Shown here: positions 1 through 6,127 of the stretch, in pieces
How positions within the stretch are numbered: position 1 is the stretch's first letter
Layout of the letters: each line of letters opens with the position of its first letter
NCBI GenBank assembly: GCA_017385345.1
Contig: JAFNRY010000221.1
Location: 1-6,127, forward strand
Direction of reading: 5' to 3'
Source: Kiritimatiellia bacterium
GTDB taxonomy: Bacteria; Verrucomicrobiota; Kiritimatiellia; RFP12; UBA1067
DNA: 6,127 nt
Program-made: the position numbers and the translations under genes
Notes under the pieces: generated by a model
What the model was told of the DNA's origin: nothing
The model's database searches: none
Seen by the model: only the letters and a program-made list of their open reading frames with translations

Positions 1-570
1 GCCCCTGATGCCCGGCACGCCGCTGTCGCAGCCGGCGTACAGCGTCTGGCCGTTCGCGTCCGTGACGACGAGGCCGACGGCCTTCGGCTCGCCGAATCTC
101 TCGAGATACGACGGCGGCAGGCAGACCGACGCGGCGTGGGAACCCTGGGGTATGTTGACGTAGGTCACGGTCTGGTTGAAATAGGAATACGGCGCGAGCT
201 TGGCGCGATCGTCTTTCGACTTCTCGGTGGCGGTCTTGGTATCGAGCAGGACGTGCCATGTGAAGTTGAGGCGGTCCACCCATATGGATTTGCAGTAGGT
301 TGTGTACTTTGCTTCGAGGACGATCCATTTGCGCGGCTTGGTCCAGCACTTGCCGATGTTGGTGGCCGCGTCGATTTTGGGGGCGTCGAACGTGGCGGCC
401 TTGCCGGTCTTGGGGAATTGATCGACCGACACGCGAAACACTGGACCTTCCGCGTCGTCCTGCGCGGCCGCCTGCGCCTTGTTCCGCCCTCCGGCCTGCC
501 TCGGAGCGGCCGAGAGGGCCGCAGCCGCGGCCGCAGCCGCCGCAAATACCGCGATCTTTGTTAGTTTCAT
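1..570 (-). CDS. Small exported protein, N-terminal 190 residues (possibly Amuc_1102-like pilus-associated protein); C-terminus beyond window
   Basis: The frame is open from an ATG at 570 to the window edge, so the stop lies outside. The start is supported by AAAGGA 9 nt upstream. The N-terminus is a classic Sec signal peptide: MKLTK, then a hydrophobic stretch with nine consecutive alanines (residues 10-18) and a probable cleavage near LSAA (residues 19-22). A short Ala/Gln/Asp-rich linker follows to about residue 42. The rest alternates like beta strands: WIVLEAKYTTY (about 76-86), WVDRLNFTWHVLL (about 90-102), TVTYVNIPQG (about 125-134), then LPPSYLERFG. This layout, with a long polar loop between strands two and three, reminds me of the Ig-like Amuc_1102 family encoded with the Akkermansia pilus-like cluster; that is a recollection of family style, not an alignment. 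It lies 37 nt after the isomerase gene in the same direction. That it is exported is fairly sure; the family is tentative. Confidence 0.8.
   Translation of the reverse strand, partial: MKLTKIAVFAAAAAAAAALSAAPRQAGGRNKAQAAAQDDAEGPVFRVSVDQFPKTGKAATFDAPKIDAATNIGKCWTKPRKWIVLEAKYTTYCKSIWVDRLNFTWHVLLDTKTATEKSKDDRAKLAPYSYFNQTVTYVNIPQGSHAASVCLPPSYLERFGEPKAVGLVVTDANGQTLYAGCDSGVPGIRG
517..540 (-). repeat. Perfect 12-bp tandem duplication inside the signal peptide
   Basis: On the plus strand GGCCGCAGCCGC occurs at 517-528 and again at 529-540 with no gap. Read on the coding strand each copy encodes four alanines, and together with one further GCG codon they form the nine-Ala core of the signal peptide. 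Gain or loss of a unit would keep the reading frame and change the hydrophobic core by four residues. Confidence 0.9.
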
Positions 571-579
571 GCTTGCTTT

Positions 580-585
580 TCCTTT
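580..585 (-). promoter_or_regulatory. Ribosome binding site for the left-edge exported protein
   Basis: The coding strand reads AAAGGA ending 9 nt before the ATG at 570. It is the strongest Shine-Dalgarno-like site in the window. The 37-nt gap to the preceding stop holds no hairpin followed by a T run, so transcription probably continues from the isomerase gene. Confidence 0.65.
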
Positions 586-607
586 CTTGCTTGCCTAACC
601 GCGTTTT

Positions 608-1600
608 CTACAACACCTTCATTTTCGGGAGATCTTGGATGTCCACCAGCCCCTTCACGCGCCCGGAGACGTCGCAGACGGGAAGGTCGTCGATCCTCTT
701 CTCGGAAAAAATCTTGAGCAGGTCGGCGGCGTATGCGTCCTCCGCGGCGTACTTCGGAGAACGCGTCATGCGCGTTTCTACCGTGGAGGAGAGCAGGGCG
801 GCGGCGGCCGCGCCGGCCTCTCCCATTGCGCGTCTGAAGTCCCCGTCGGTGAATATGCCAAGCAGCCTGCCGTCCGCGTCCGCCACGACAGCTGCGCCGC
901 ACTGCGCCTTCGTCATTGCAAGAAGGGCGTCCGTCACGGTGGCCGACGGGGGGACGAGCGCGAGTCTGTCGCCCTTGCGCATGATGTCGGAGACCTTGAT
1001 GACGAGCGCTCTGCCTATCGCCCCGGCCGGGTGGTTCATCGCGTACTGCGAAACGTCGAAATCGAGAGCGTCGAGCATGACCATGGCGAGAGCGTCGCAC
1101 ATGGCCATGGTGGCGGTCGTCGAGGTAGTCGGGGCCATGCCGAAAGGGCAGGCCTCCCTGCCGCAGGGAACCGGTACGTGCACGTCGCTCATCTTCGCGA
1201 GCGTCGAATCGGGACGTCCCGTGATCGAAACGACTTTCAAGCCGTGACGGCGCGCGGCGGGCAGCAGCCGCAGAATCTCGTCGGATTCGCCCGAGAAGCT
1301 GAGCGCCAGCAGCACGTCGCGCGGCGCCACCATCCCGAGGTCGCCGTGCATCGCCTGGACGGGGTTTAGCACGATCGAGCGTGTGCCGGTAGAGGCGAAT
1401 ATCGCGCTCGCCTTCTCCGCCACGGCGAGGTTCTTGCCGACGCCGGTGACAGCGATTATGCCCTCGGAGCGGATGCATTCCAGCATGAGCGAGACGGCGG
1501 CCGCAAACTCCGCGCCGAGCGAACGTCGCACGAGGCGCAGACCCTCCGACTCAATATCGAAGACCTCCCTTGCGCGCTCGAGCATCGCTTCTTCCGTCAT
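608..1600 (-). CDS. kdsD: D-arabinose-5-phosphate isomerase, KdsD/KpsF/GutQ family (SIS + two CBS domains)
   Basis: This cytoplasmic aldose-ketose isomerase interconverts D-ribulose 5-phosphate and D-arabinose 5-phosphate, the first step towards Kdo for lipopolysaccharide or capsule. It has 330 residues, the usual family length (E. coli KdsD 328). The SIS domain (about 35-195) carries GVGK (53-56), FASTGT, HGDLGMV, SFSGESDE and the diagnostic APTTSTTAT. The four residues I know as functionally important in E. coli KdsD (Lys59, Glu111, Glu152, His193) are all present as Lys56, Glu108, Glu149 and His190, a constant shift of three. Two CBS domains follow (about 202-262 and 270-330) and may sense a nucleotide or sugar ligand. 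The ATG at 1600 is preferred because GGAG lies 7 nt upstream; an in-frame GTG at 1606 would put that site almost on the start. The gene lies 43 nt after pta. No other Kdo gene is visible, so the exact paralogue (kdsD, kpsF or gutQ) cannot be fixed. Confidence 0.95.
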   Translation of the reverse strand: MTEEAMLERAREVFDIESEGLRLVRRSLGAEFAAAVSLMLECIRSEGIIAVTGVGKNLAVAEKASAIFASTGTRSIVLNPVQAMHGDLGMVAPRDVLLALSFSGESDEILRLLPAARRHGLKVVSITGRPDSTLAKMSDVHVPVPCGREACPFGMAPTTSTTATMAMCDALAMVMLDALDFDVSQYAMNHPAGAIGRALVIKVSDIMRKGDRLALVPPSATVTDALLAMTKAQCGAAVVADADGRLLGIFTDGDFRRAMGEAGAAAAALLSSTVETRMTRSPKYAAEDAYAADLLKIFSEKRIDDLPVCDVSGRVKGLVDIQDLPKMKVL

Positions 1601-1607
1601 TGCCACT

Positions 1608-1611
1608 CTCC
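1608..1611 (-). promoter_or_regulatory. Ribosome binding site deciding the isomerase start
   Basis: GGAG on the coding strand sits 7 nt before the ATG at 1600. The alternative GTG at 1606 would leave only about one base between site and start, which argues against it. The 43-nt gap from the pta stop shows no terminator-like hairpin. Confidence 0.6.
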
Positions 1612-1643
1612 GTCTTCCGTGCTTCTGTTCCCCTCGCGCCGCC

Positions 1644-2684
1644 CTACTTCTTGGACGCGCTCTGGAGCAGCGTCACGCACACGGTGCCGACGATGTCCTC
1701 GGCCGAGCAGCCGCGCGAAAGGTCGTTCATGGCCTTCGCGAGGCCTTGGAGGTTCGGACCGATGGCGGTGGCGCCGCCGATGCGCTGCGCTATCTTGTAG
1801 CCGATGTTTCCGCTCTGGAGATCCGGGAAGACGAACACGTTCGCGTCGCCCTTGATTTCGCCGGAAGGATTCTTCAGCGAACCCACGGACGAGACGATCG
1901 CCGCGTCAAACTGCATCTCGCCGTCCATCCTGATTCCGGCTTCGGCGAAACGCGGGCGCGCGAGTTCGACGGCCTTCTGGACCTTCTCGACGAGCGGACC
2001 CGCGGCCGAGCCTTTCGTGGAATAGGAAAGGAACGCGACCCGGGGCTCGCAGCCGGTGAGGTCGCGGTAGGTCTTCGCCGTGGCGAGACCGATGTCCGCG
2101 AGCTGCTCCGCCGTCGGATCAGGAATCACGGCGCAATCGCCGAATGCAAGAACGCCGTCGCCGGAAGGTGTCGGCTTCTGGAGATCCATGATGAAGCAGG
2201 AGCTCGCCGTCTTGACGCCCTTTTCCGTCCCGAGGGTGTGGAACGCGGCGCGGAGCATGTCGCCCGTCGAGGCGATGGAACCCGCGACGAGTCCGTCCGC
2301 GCGACCGAGGCGCACCATCATGCCGCCGAAGTAGATTCTCTTCGTCCGCAGCGTCTTGCGCGCCGTCTCGATGTCGATCGGCTTCTGCTTCTCCGCGGGC
2401 TTCTTCGCCTCCTTGGCGTTCCACGCCTCGAAGTACGCCTGCTCGAGCGCTTCGTCGCCCTTGGTGTAGTCTATCGTCGCTATTCCGCGGGCGGCGAGTT
2501 CCTTGCCGGCCTTGGCTTCGGCGGCCGCGATTTCCTCCGGCGTGCCGAGGACGATGCATTTGCAGATCTTGCGGTCGGCGCAGGCGCAGGCCGCCTCCAC
2601 GACGCGCGGATCCATTCCTTCGGGCAGGACGACCGTGCCCTGCAGCTCCGACGCGCGCTTTACTATCGATTCTATCGCTTTCAT
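1644..2684 (-). CDS. pta: Phosphate acetyltransferase (single-domain Pta)
   Basis: Pta catalyses acetyl-CoA + phosphate = acetyl phosphate + CoA in the cytoplasm and works with AckA, encoded just upstream. The protein has 346 residues and is the short form with only the PTA_PTB catalytic domain; it lacks the N-terminal DRTGG/P-loop-like extension of the roughly 700-residue enterobacterial enzyme. Family blocks appear in order: LPEGMDPRVVEAA near residues 19-31, GRADGLVAGS, FGDCAVIPDPTAEQLADI, FLSYSTKGSAAGP, DGEMQFDAA, FPDLQSGNIGYKIAQRIGG, then GPNLQGLAKAMNDLSRGCS near the end. Ser323, Arg324 and Asp330 match the Ser-Arg...Asp set that I recall as active-site residues in the Methanosarcina enzyme. 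The ATG overlaps the ackA stop as ATGA, which implies translational coupling; upstream of it there is only a weak GGA at 8 nt. The open frame runs further upstream to 3698, but that part lies antiparallel-free within ackA in another frame and has no Pta similarity. Confidence 0.97.
   Translation of the reverse strand: MKAIESIVKRASELQGTVVLPEGMDPRVVEAACACADRKICKCIVLGTPEEIAAAEAKAGKELAARGIATIDYTKGDEALEQAYFEAWNAKEAKKPAEKQKPIDIETARKTLRTKRIYFGGMMVRLGRADGLVAGSIASTGDMLRAAFHTLGTEKGVKTASSCFIMDLQKPTPSGDGVLAFGDCAVIPDPTAEQLADIGLATAKTYRDLTGCEPRVAFLSYSTKGSAAGPLVEKVQKAVELARPRFAEAGIRMDGEMQFDAAIVSSVGSLKNPSGEIKGDANVFVFPDLQSGNIGYKIAQRIGGATAIGPNLQGLAKAMNDLSRGCSAEDIVGTVCVTLLQSASKK
2681..2684 (-). promoter_or_regulatory. 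ATGA stop-start overlap, ackA to pta
   Basis: The coding strand reads ATGA, where TGA (2683-2681) ends ackA and ATG (2684-2682) begins pta. Such overlaps commonly couple translation by termination and reinitiation, which would keep the two enzymes in balance. Confidence 0.9.
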
Positions 2685-3832
2685 TTTCCCCGTCCGAGTA
2701 TCGCGGCGGTGTCGCGCGCGATCATGAGTTCTTCGTTTGTGGGCAGCACCACGACGGGAATCTTCGACCCCTTGGCCGAAATCGTCCCCGCCTTGCCCCG
2801 TATCTTGTTGGCCTTTTTGTCGAGCTTGATCCCGAGCGCTCCGAGGCGGTTTACGATCCGCTCGCGGACTTCGCTCGAGTTCTCGCCGATGCCGCCGGTC
2901 ATGACGATCGCATCGGCGCCGCCGACGATCGTGTTGTAGGCGCCGATGTAGAGCGCCGTGCGGTAGGCGAGCATCTCGAGCGCCAGCTCCGCCGCCTTGT
3001 CGCCCTTCTCCGCCTTCGCGCATATGTCGCGGCAGTCGCTCGACCCGGCGAGCGCGAGAAGTCCGGACTTCTTGTTGAGAAGGGTGTCGGTCTCGGCCGG
3101 CGTGAGCTTCCCGTCTTCCATGATGGCGAGAACGGCGGCCGCGTCGATGTCGCCACAGCGTGTGCCCATCACCAGGCCGGCAAGCGGCGTGAGCCCCATT
3201 GTCGTATCGACACACTCTCCGTTCTTGACCGCGGCGAGCGACGAACCGTTGCCCATGTGGCAGGTCACGAGATTCACCTTCGACGGGCTCTTGCCGAGGA
3301 ATCTGGCCGCCTCGAGCGTCACGAACCTGTGCGACGTGCCATGGAATCCGTACTTGCGGATGCCGAGCTTCTTGTAGTACTTCGGATCGATTGCGTACAT
3401 CGCGGCGCAGTCCGGCATCGTCTGGTGGAAGGCGGTGTCGAATACAGCGACGTTCGGCACGCCTTTGAAGATGCGCTGGCAGGCGCGTATGCCGCCAATG
3501 TTGGCGGGCATGTGAAGCGGACCGAACTTCACGAGTTTGTCGAGTTTCGCAAGGACGGCCGGAGTCACGGCGACGGAGTCTTTGAAGACTTCCGCGCCGT
3601 GCAGCACGCGGTGTCCGATCGCGTCTATGTCCTTGGGGTTGCCGAGTTCCGCGACGACCTGGCCGAGGGCGGCGGCGTGGTCCGCCGGCCCTCCGCATCC
3701 TATGCGCTCGACCAGACCTTTCGCGAGTCTTTCGCCCTTCTCCATGTCGAAGAGCTGGTATTTGAGGGAGCTCGATCCCGAGTTGATCACGAGCACCTTG
3801 CGTATCGTCTTTTTCGTTTTCATGTTTTTCAT
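2681..3832 (-). CDS. ackA: Acetate kinase (compact AckA)
   Basis: AckA catalyses acetyl phosphate + ADP = acetate + ATP, the substrate-level phosphorylation step of acetate fermentation, reversible for acetate uptake. It is 383 residues from the ATG at 3832. Signatures of the acetokinase (ASKHA-fold) family: VLVINSGSSSLKY (13-25), IGHRVLHG with Arg75, PLHMPANI with His107, VFDTAFHQTMP with Asp132, YGFHGTSHRFV, CHMGNGSSLAAV, GTRCGDID, TGGIGENS and a C-terminal TNEELMIARDT. The spacing Arg75-His107-Asp132 equals that of Arg91-His123-Asp148 in the Methanosarcina enzyme, so the catalytic set looks intact. Between Lys24 and Arg75 it is about 26 residues shorter than usual. The start is not certain: ATG 3832 overlaps the previous gene's stop as ATGA, while ATG 3823 (380 residues) has GGA 9 nt upstream. 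The stop overlaps the pta start. Confidence 0.96.
   Translation of the reverse strand: MKNMKTKKTIRKVLVINSGSSSLKYQLFDMEKGERLAKGLVERIGCGGPADHAAALGQVVAELGNPKDIDAIGHRVLHGAEVFKDSVAVTPAVLAKLDKLVKFGPLHMPANIGGIRACQRIFKGVPNVAVFDTAFHQTMPDCAAMYAIDPKYYKKLGIRKYGFHGTSHRFVTLEAARFLGKSPSKVNLVTCHMGNGSSLAAVKNGECVDTTMGLTPLAGLVMGTRCGDIDAAAVLAIMEDGKLTPAETDTLLNKKSGLLALAGSSDCRDICAKAEKGDKAAELALEMLAYRTALYIGAYNTIVGGADAIVMTGGIGENSSEVRERIVNRLGALGIKLDKKANKIRGKAGTISAKGSKIPVVVLPTNEELMIARDTAAILGRGK
3829..3832 (-). promoter_or_regulatory. ATGA overlap, surface-type protein stop to possible ackA start
   Basis: The coding strand reads ATGA: TGA (3831-3829) stops the upstream gene and ATG (3832-3830) is an in-frame ackA start. 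If the second ATG at 3823 is used instead, the gap is only 5 nt. Either way translation of the two genes is probably linked. Confidence 0.6.
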
Positions 3833-6127
3833 TCCGCAGCCTGCCGTTTCACGACGACCTTGAAGAATCCGCTCGCGCCGCCAGCCGCGCCCGCGAGAGG
3901 TATTGTCGTCCGCGTTCCGTCCCCGACGGTTATTTCGGCGACGGCGACCGGATCGCCCCAGTCTTCCGCATCGAGAGTGTCTATGCGATAGACCTCGGCC
4001 GACACCGTGGCAGGAACCGTCTCGACGCTCCCGTAGTAGGAGGAGCCGGCGGCGGAAAGCTCCTTCGCCTTTCCGGCCACGGCGAGCGCGATTCCGCCTT
4101 CGCCGTCGAAACCGATCTCCGCCACCTCGACGCTTTCGACCTCGCACGCCACGGCGATGCCGCCGCCGGCCGAAGCCCTGACGCGCGAAGGCGAAACTCC
4201 GAGGGCGAGCGCCGCCCCGGCCCTCGTGCCGAGCATCGACGCCACGATTCCTTCGAGTCCGCCGGCGAGCGGCGCGCTCTTCAACTCTTTCATGTCGCCC
4301 GTCAGCGATTTCGCGACTGGTATCGCGCCGGCGATCGTTGCGTCAAGCTTCGCGACGCCGTCGTAGAGCTCGCCGCCGTTGTCGGCCATCTCCCACGTGT
4401 CGGGCAGGCGATTGCCGTTGGAATCGACGTCTTCTATGAACACCTCGACGGACTGGCGGGCCCCGGTGTCGTACGCGAAGACGACGGGTGCGGGGACGAG
4501 CGGATCGTCGAGATCCTTCTCGCGCAGGCAGGTCCATCCGCGCGCTTCGAACGCGTCGGCCGCGCCCTTCGCGCCGCTGCCGTTCATGTCGAGCCAGGCG
4601 CGAATGTAGTACGTGCCGCCGCGGGAGAGCCCGTGCAGCCAGGCGTTCGCCGCGCCGGATTCCGCGTCCGCGACGCTCGTCTTGTTCGTCGCGATCGCCC
4701 GCGCGGCGGGTTCGCCGGAGAAGTCGGGCCTTTCGTAGGCTTCGACCTTCACCGTGCTGGCGGCGAGAGCCTTCGACGGGCCGAAGTACTTCACGCACAC
4801 CGGCATCGCGCCGTCGAGAGTGGAAGCCATCCTGAACTGAGCGTCCGAATCCGACCAGAAGTCGCGCTTGAACTTCGCGTTGTACATCGAGACGCGCCAC
4901 GAATACGCCGCGCCAGGCTCCAGTTCGCACCCGGCGTAGGCCTCCGGCGTGAAGAAGTAGTTCCCGTCGAGGTCGCGCAGCGCGGCTCTGCGGAGTCCGG
5001 AATCCCAGACGACCGTGTCGGTGCCGGCCTTCGTGATCTGGAGCTTGAACGCGGTGTATGTGTCGCGGCCTTCCATCGACCATTTGAACGTCGGCCTCGC
5101 TCCGTAAACAAGCGCGTCTTCCGCGCCGGGCGCGATTTCGATCGGCCTCTGGCGGTTGCTGCTGCCGTCGAAATGCCTCGTCGTCGCAACCGAGAACAGG
5201 TTGTTGGTCATGTTCGGGTCAATTGTTCCGTTGCCCAGCACGATGCGGTATGTGACGTTCGTGACGTCCTCTCCGTAACCGGCCATCTGGTAAACCACGT
5301 CGTTGTAGAGGTCGTCCCAGTCGATGTCGAATCCGCCGCGAGAGAATATGTCGGCTTCGAAGATGTACGGCCTCTGTCCGAGCGTGAGAATCGTGTCAAG
5401 CACGGTCTTGTTCCAGTCGGAGCCTCCGAGATTGAGTATGCTCCTGCCGTTTACGAGTGTGCGGACCACCCTAACACGCTCGATCTGGCCGCCTGTGTCG
5501 CTGCCGGAATAGACGTCGTGGTGGTCGCCGTCCTCGTCGCCCCAGACGACGCGCCTGTCCGTGGCCGGCGCGTTGTCCACGCCGGAATCCGAAGACGAGG
5601 AGGAGGATCCGCCATCCGTCGTCGCGCCCAGCGCGAGGCGGGTGATGACAGGCGAGGTGTCGGTCATGCAGATTTCGACGTCCGCGCCCTTCCAGCCGAT
5701 CTCGACGTTCTCGGCGAAGCCTATCGGCTCGCCGGGCGTGAACGCGCCGTCGTTGTCCATGTCGCACCATGCCACGATCGTGTTCCTGCCGCCCTTGACA
5801 TAGCCATCAGACGGCCAGCGCAGCCTGCCTTGTATCGGCGCCGCCTGGAGATTCTTGGCGTACCGCACCCTGAACTGCGCATCGCGTGCCACGAGATTCG
5901 TTCCGGCAAAATAGCCGTCGCTGTAAGTCTCGACCACGATGCGCGTGGAGTTTGTGACGACTCCGAGAGCGTCCGCGCTGGTTCCGCTCGCGGACATGCC
6001 TTCAATGGAGCCGTCCGGATACTCCGAAACCCTGCGCGTGCCGAGATAGCGATACGTGATGTTCAGCGTCGGCGTAGGACGCCCGGGGTAGTAGCGCTCG
6101 ACCTTCACGACCGGATTGGTGGCGACC
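3829..6127 (-). CDS. Large multi-domain, probably exported/surface protein of unknown function, C-terminal 765 residues; N-terminus beyond window
   Basis: The frame is open at the right edge: reading continues upstream of the GTG at 6108 through V-A-T-N-P-V with no stop, so that GTG is not taken as the start. Residues are counted from the codon at 6126. Visible parts: a D-M-D-N-D-G...G-E-P unit (118-139); a Ser run (172-181); an acidic DEDGDHHD (197-204); a tryptophan/Asp-rich segment with DIDWDDLYNDVVY (267-279); a fibronectin-III/Ig-like segment (about 331-436) with PTFKWS and YSWRVSMYN strands; a second unit, AWLDMNGSG (510-518); and DVDSNGNRLPDTWE (566-579), resembling thrombospondin-type-3 or EF-hand-like calcium loops. 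The C-terminal 130 residues are Ala/Gly/Val-rich beta-type sequence ending near SGFFKVVV. No catalytic motif, membrane helix, LPXTG or dockerin pair is seen. The composition fits secreted proteins of Verrucomicrobiota/Kiritimatiellota. The gene ends exactly at ackA. I do not recognise its function; adhesin, structural surface protein or glycan-binding protein are all possible. Confidence 0.85.
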   Translation of the reverse strand, partial: VATNPVVKVERYYPGRPTPTLNITYRYLGTRRVSEYPDGSIEGMSASGTSADALGVVTNSTRIVVETYSDGYFAGTNLVARDAQFRVRYAKNLQAAPIQGRLRWPSDGYVKGGRNTIVAWCDMDNDGAFTPGEPIGFAENVEIGWKGADVEICMTDTSPVITRLALGATTDGGSSSSSSDSGVDNAPATDRRVVWGDEDGDHHDVYSGSDTGGQIERVRVVRTLVNGRSILNLGGSDWNKTVLDTILTLGQRPYIFEADIFSRGGFDIDWDDLYNDVVYQMAGYGEDVTNVTYRIVLGNGTIDPNMTNNLFSVATTRHFDGSSNRQRPIEIAPGAEDALVYGARPTFKWSMEGRDTYTAFKLQITKAGTDTVVWDSGLRRAALRDLDGNYFFTPEAYAGCELEPGAAYSWRVSMYNAKFKRDFWSDSDAQFRMASTLDGAMPVCVKYFGPSKALAASTVKVEAYERPDFSGEPAARAIATNKTSVADAESGAANAWLHGLSRGGTYYIRAWLDMNGSGAKGAADAFEARGWTCLREKDLDDPLVPAPVVFAYDTGARQSVEVFIEDVDSNGNRLPDTWEMADNGGELYDGVAKLDATIAGAIPVAKSLTGDMKELKSAPLAGGLEGIVASMLGTRAGAALALGVSPSRVRASAGGGIAVACEVESVEVAEIGFDGEGGIALAVAGKAKELSAAGSSYYGSVETVPATVSAEVYRIDTLDAEDWGDPVAVAEITVGDGTRTTIPLAGAAGGASGFFKVVVKRQAAE
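4390..4431 (-). other. Calcium-loop-like motif in the large exported protein
   Basis: It encodes DVDSNGNRLPDTWE (residues 566-579), with acidic or Asn side chains at alternate positions and a terminal Pro-Asp-x-Trp-Glu. This form is common as a single copy near the C-terminus of secreted proteins in Verrucomicrobiota and relatives and resembles thrombospondin type 3 loops. Calcium binding is inferred, not shown. Confidence 0.6.
4819..5136 (-). other. Fibronectin-III/Ig-like segment in the large exported protein
   Basis: About 106 residues (331-436) starting near IEIAPGAED, with PTFKWSM, YTAFKLQITKAG, DTVVWDSGL, YFFTPEAY, GAAYSWRVSMYN and a closing QFRMAS. The alternating hydrophobic strands, the early Trp and the G-x-x-Y-x-W-R-V strand are typical of Fn3-like modules in extracellular bacterial proteins. 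Domain borders are estimates. Confidence 0.5.
5584..5613 (-). other. Ser/Gly-rich interdomain spacer
   Basis: Residues 172-181 contain GG followed by six serines, Asp and Ser, with more Asp and Gly around. This low-complexity stretch separates the first GEP-type unit from the next domain and is likely a flexible linker. Confidence 0.6.

Noticed and set aside
571..607. Possible terminator in the gap between kdsD and the left-edge gene
   Set aside because: No inverted repeat followed by a T run is visible on the coding strand; the gap holds only a ribosome binding site.
300..1247. 315-codon plus-strand open frame opposite the left-edge gene and kdsD
   Set aside because: It spans two genes and their gap in antisense, and the product is low-complexity Arg/Pro/Ser-rich sequence with no family features.
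567..1478. 303-codon minus-strand open frame within kdsD
   Set aside because: It is another frame of the clearly conserved isomerase; the product is Arg-rich and has no motif.
1383..2939. 518-codon open frame on the plus strand opposite the 5' part of kdsD, pta and the 3' part of ackA
   Set aside because: It is antisense to strongly conserved genes, and its product is Arg/Ala/Leu-rich with no recognisable motif; such frames are expected in GC-rich coding DNA.
2685..3698. Upstream extension of the pta frame, which would give a 684-residue Pta
   Set aside because: Long Pta proteins of about 700 residues exist, but this extension is Arg-rich out-of-frame translation of ackA and lacks any domain of the long form. 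The ATG at 2684 is the true start.
3257..3991. 244-codon plus-strand open frame opposite ackA and the end of the large protein
   Set aside because: It is a shadow of conserved minus-strand coding sequence; no ribosome binding site or family motif supports it.
3833..4147. Upstream extension of the ackA frame to 4147
   Set aside because: The extra 105 residues are Arg/Gly-rich shadow sequence of the preceding gene; the acetokinase N-terminus begins just after the ATG at 3832 or 3823.

Overview
The window reads as one block of five genes, all on the minus strand, so transcription runs from the right edge (6127) to the left edge (1). The outer two genes are cut by the window. Gaps are 0 to about 43 nt, two junctions overlap or nearly overlap, and I see no terminator hairpin between genes; this is most simply one operon whose promoter lies beyond the right edge. 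The DNA is GC-rich, which produces long meaningless open frames on the plus strand. No RNA gene, insertion sequence, CRISPR array or recombination site was seen.

Layout in transcription order: (1) 6127-3829, the C-terminal 765 residues of a large, probably exported, multi-domain protein with Asp-rich calcium-binding-like motifs, a fibronectin-III/Ig-like segment and a Ser-rich spacer; (2) 3832-2681, acetate kinase AckA, a compact form; (3) 2684-1644, a single-domain phosphate acetyltransferase Pta, whose ATG overlaps the ackA stop as ATGA; (4) 1600-608, an arabinose-5-phosphate isomerase of the KdsD/KpsF/GutQ family with a SIS domain and two CBS domains; (5) 570-1, the N-terminal 190 residues of a small exported protein with a poly-Ala signal peptide, possibly of the Ig-like Amuc_1102 pilus-associated type.

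Functionally, AckA and Pta interconvert acetyl-CoA and acetate through acetyl phosphate, giving ATP in fermentation. The isomerase makes D-arabinose 5-phosphate, the first committed precursor of Kdo, so the host very probably has an outer membrane with a Kdo-containing glycolipid. Exported proteins flank this metabolic core.

Organism (inference): a Gram-negative, fermentative, GC-rich bacterium, most likely in the Verrucomicrobiota/Kiritimatiellota/Lentisphaerota group. The reasons are the style of the big protein (DxDxDG...GEP units, a D-S-N-G-N-R-L-P-D-T-W-E motif, an SGFFKVVV-type C-terminus), the Kdo gene and the tentative Amuc_1102-like protein. No marker gene proves this. I found no convincing new defence, mobile or regulatory system; the main points of interest are the uncharacterised surface-type protein, its tight junction with ackA, and the small exported protein at the left edge.
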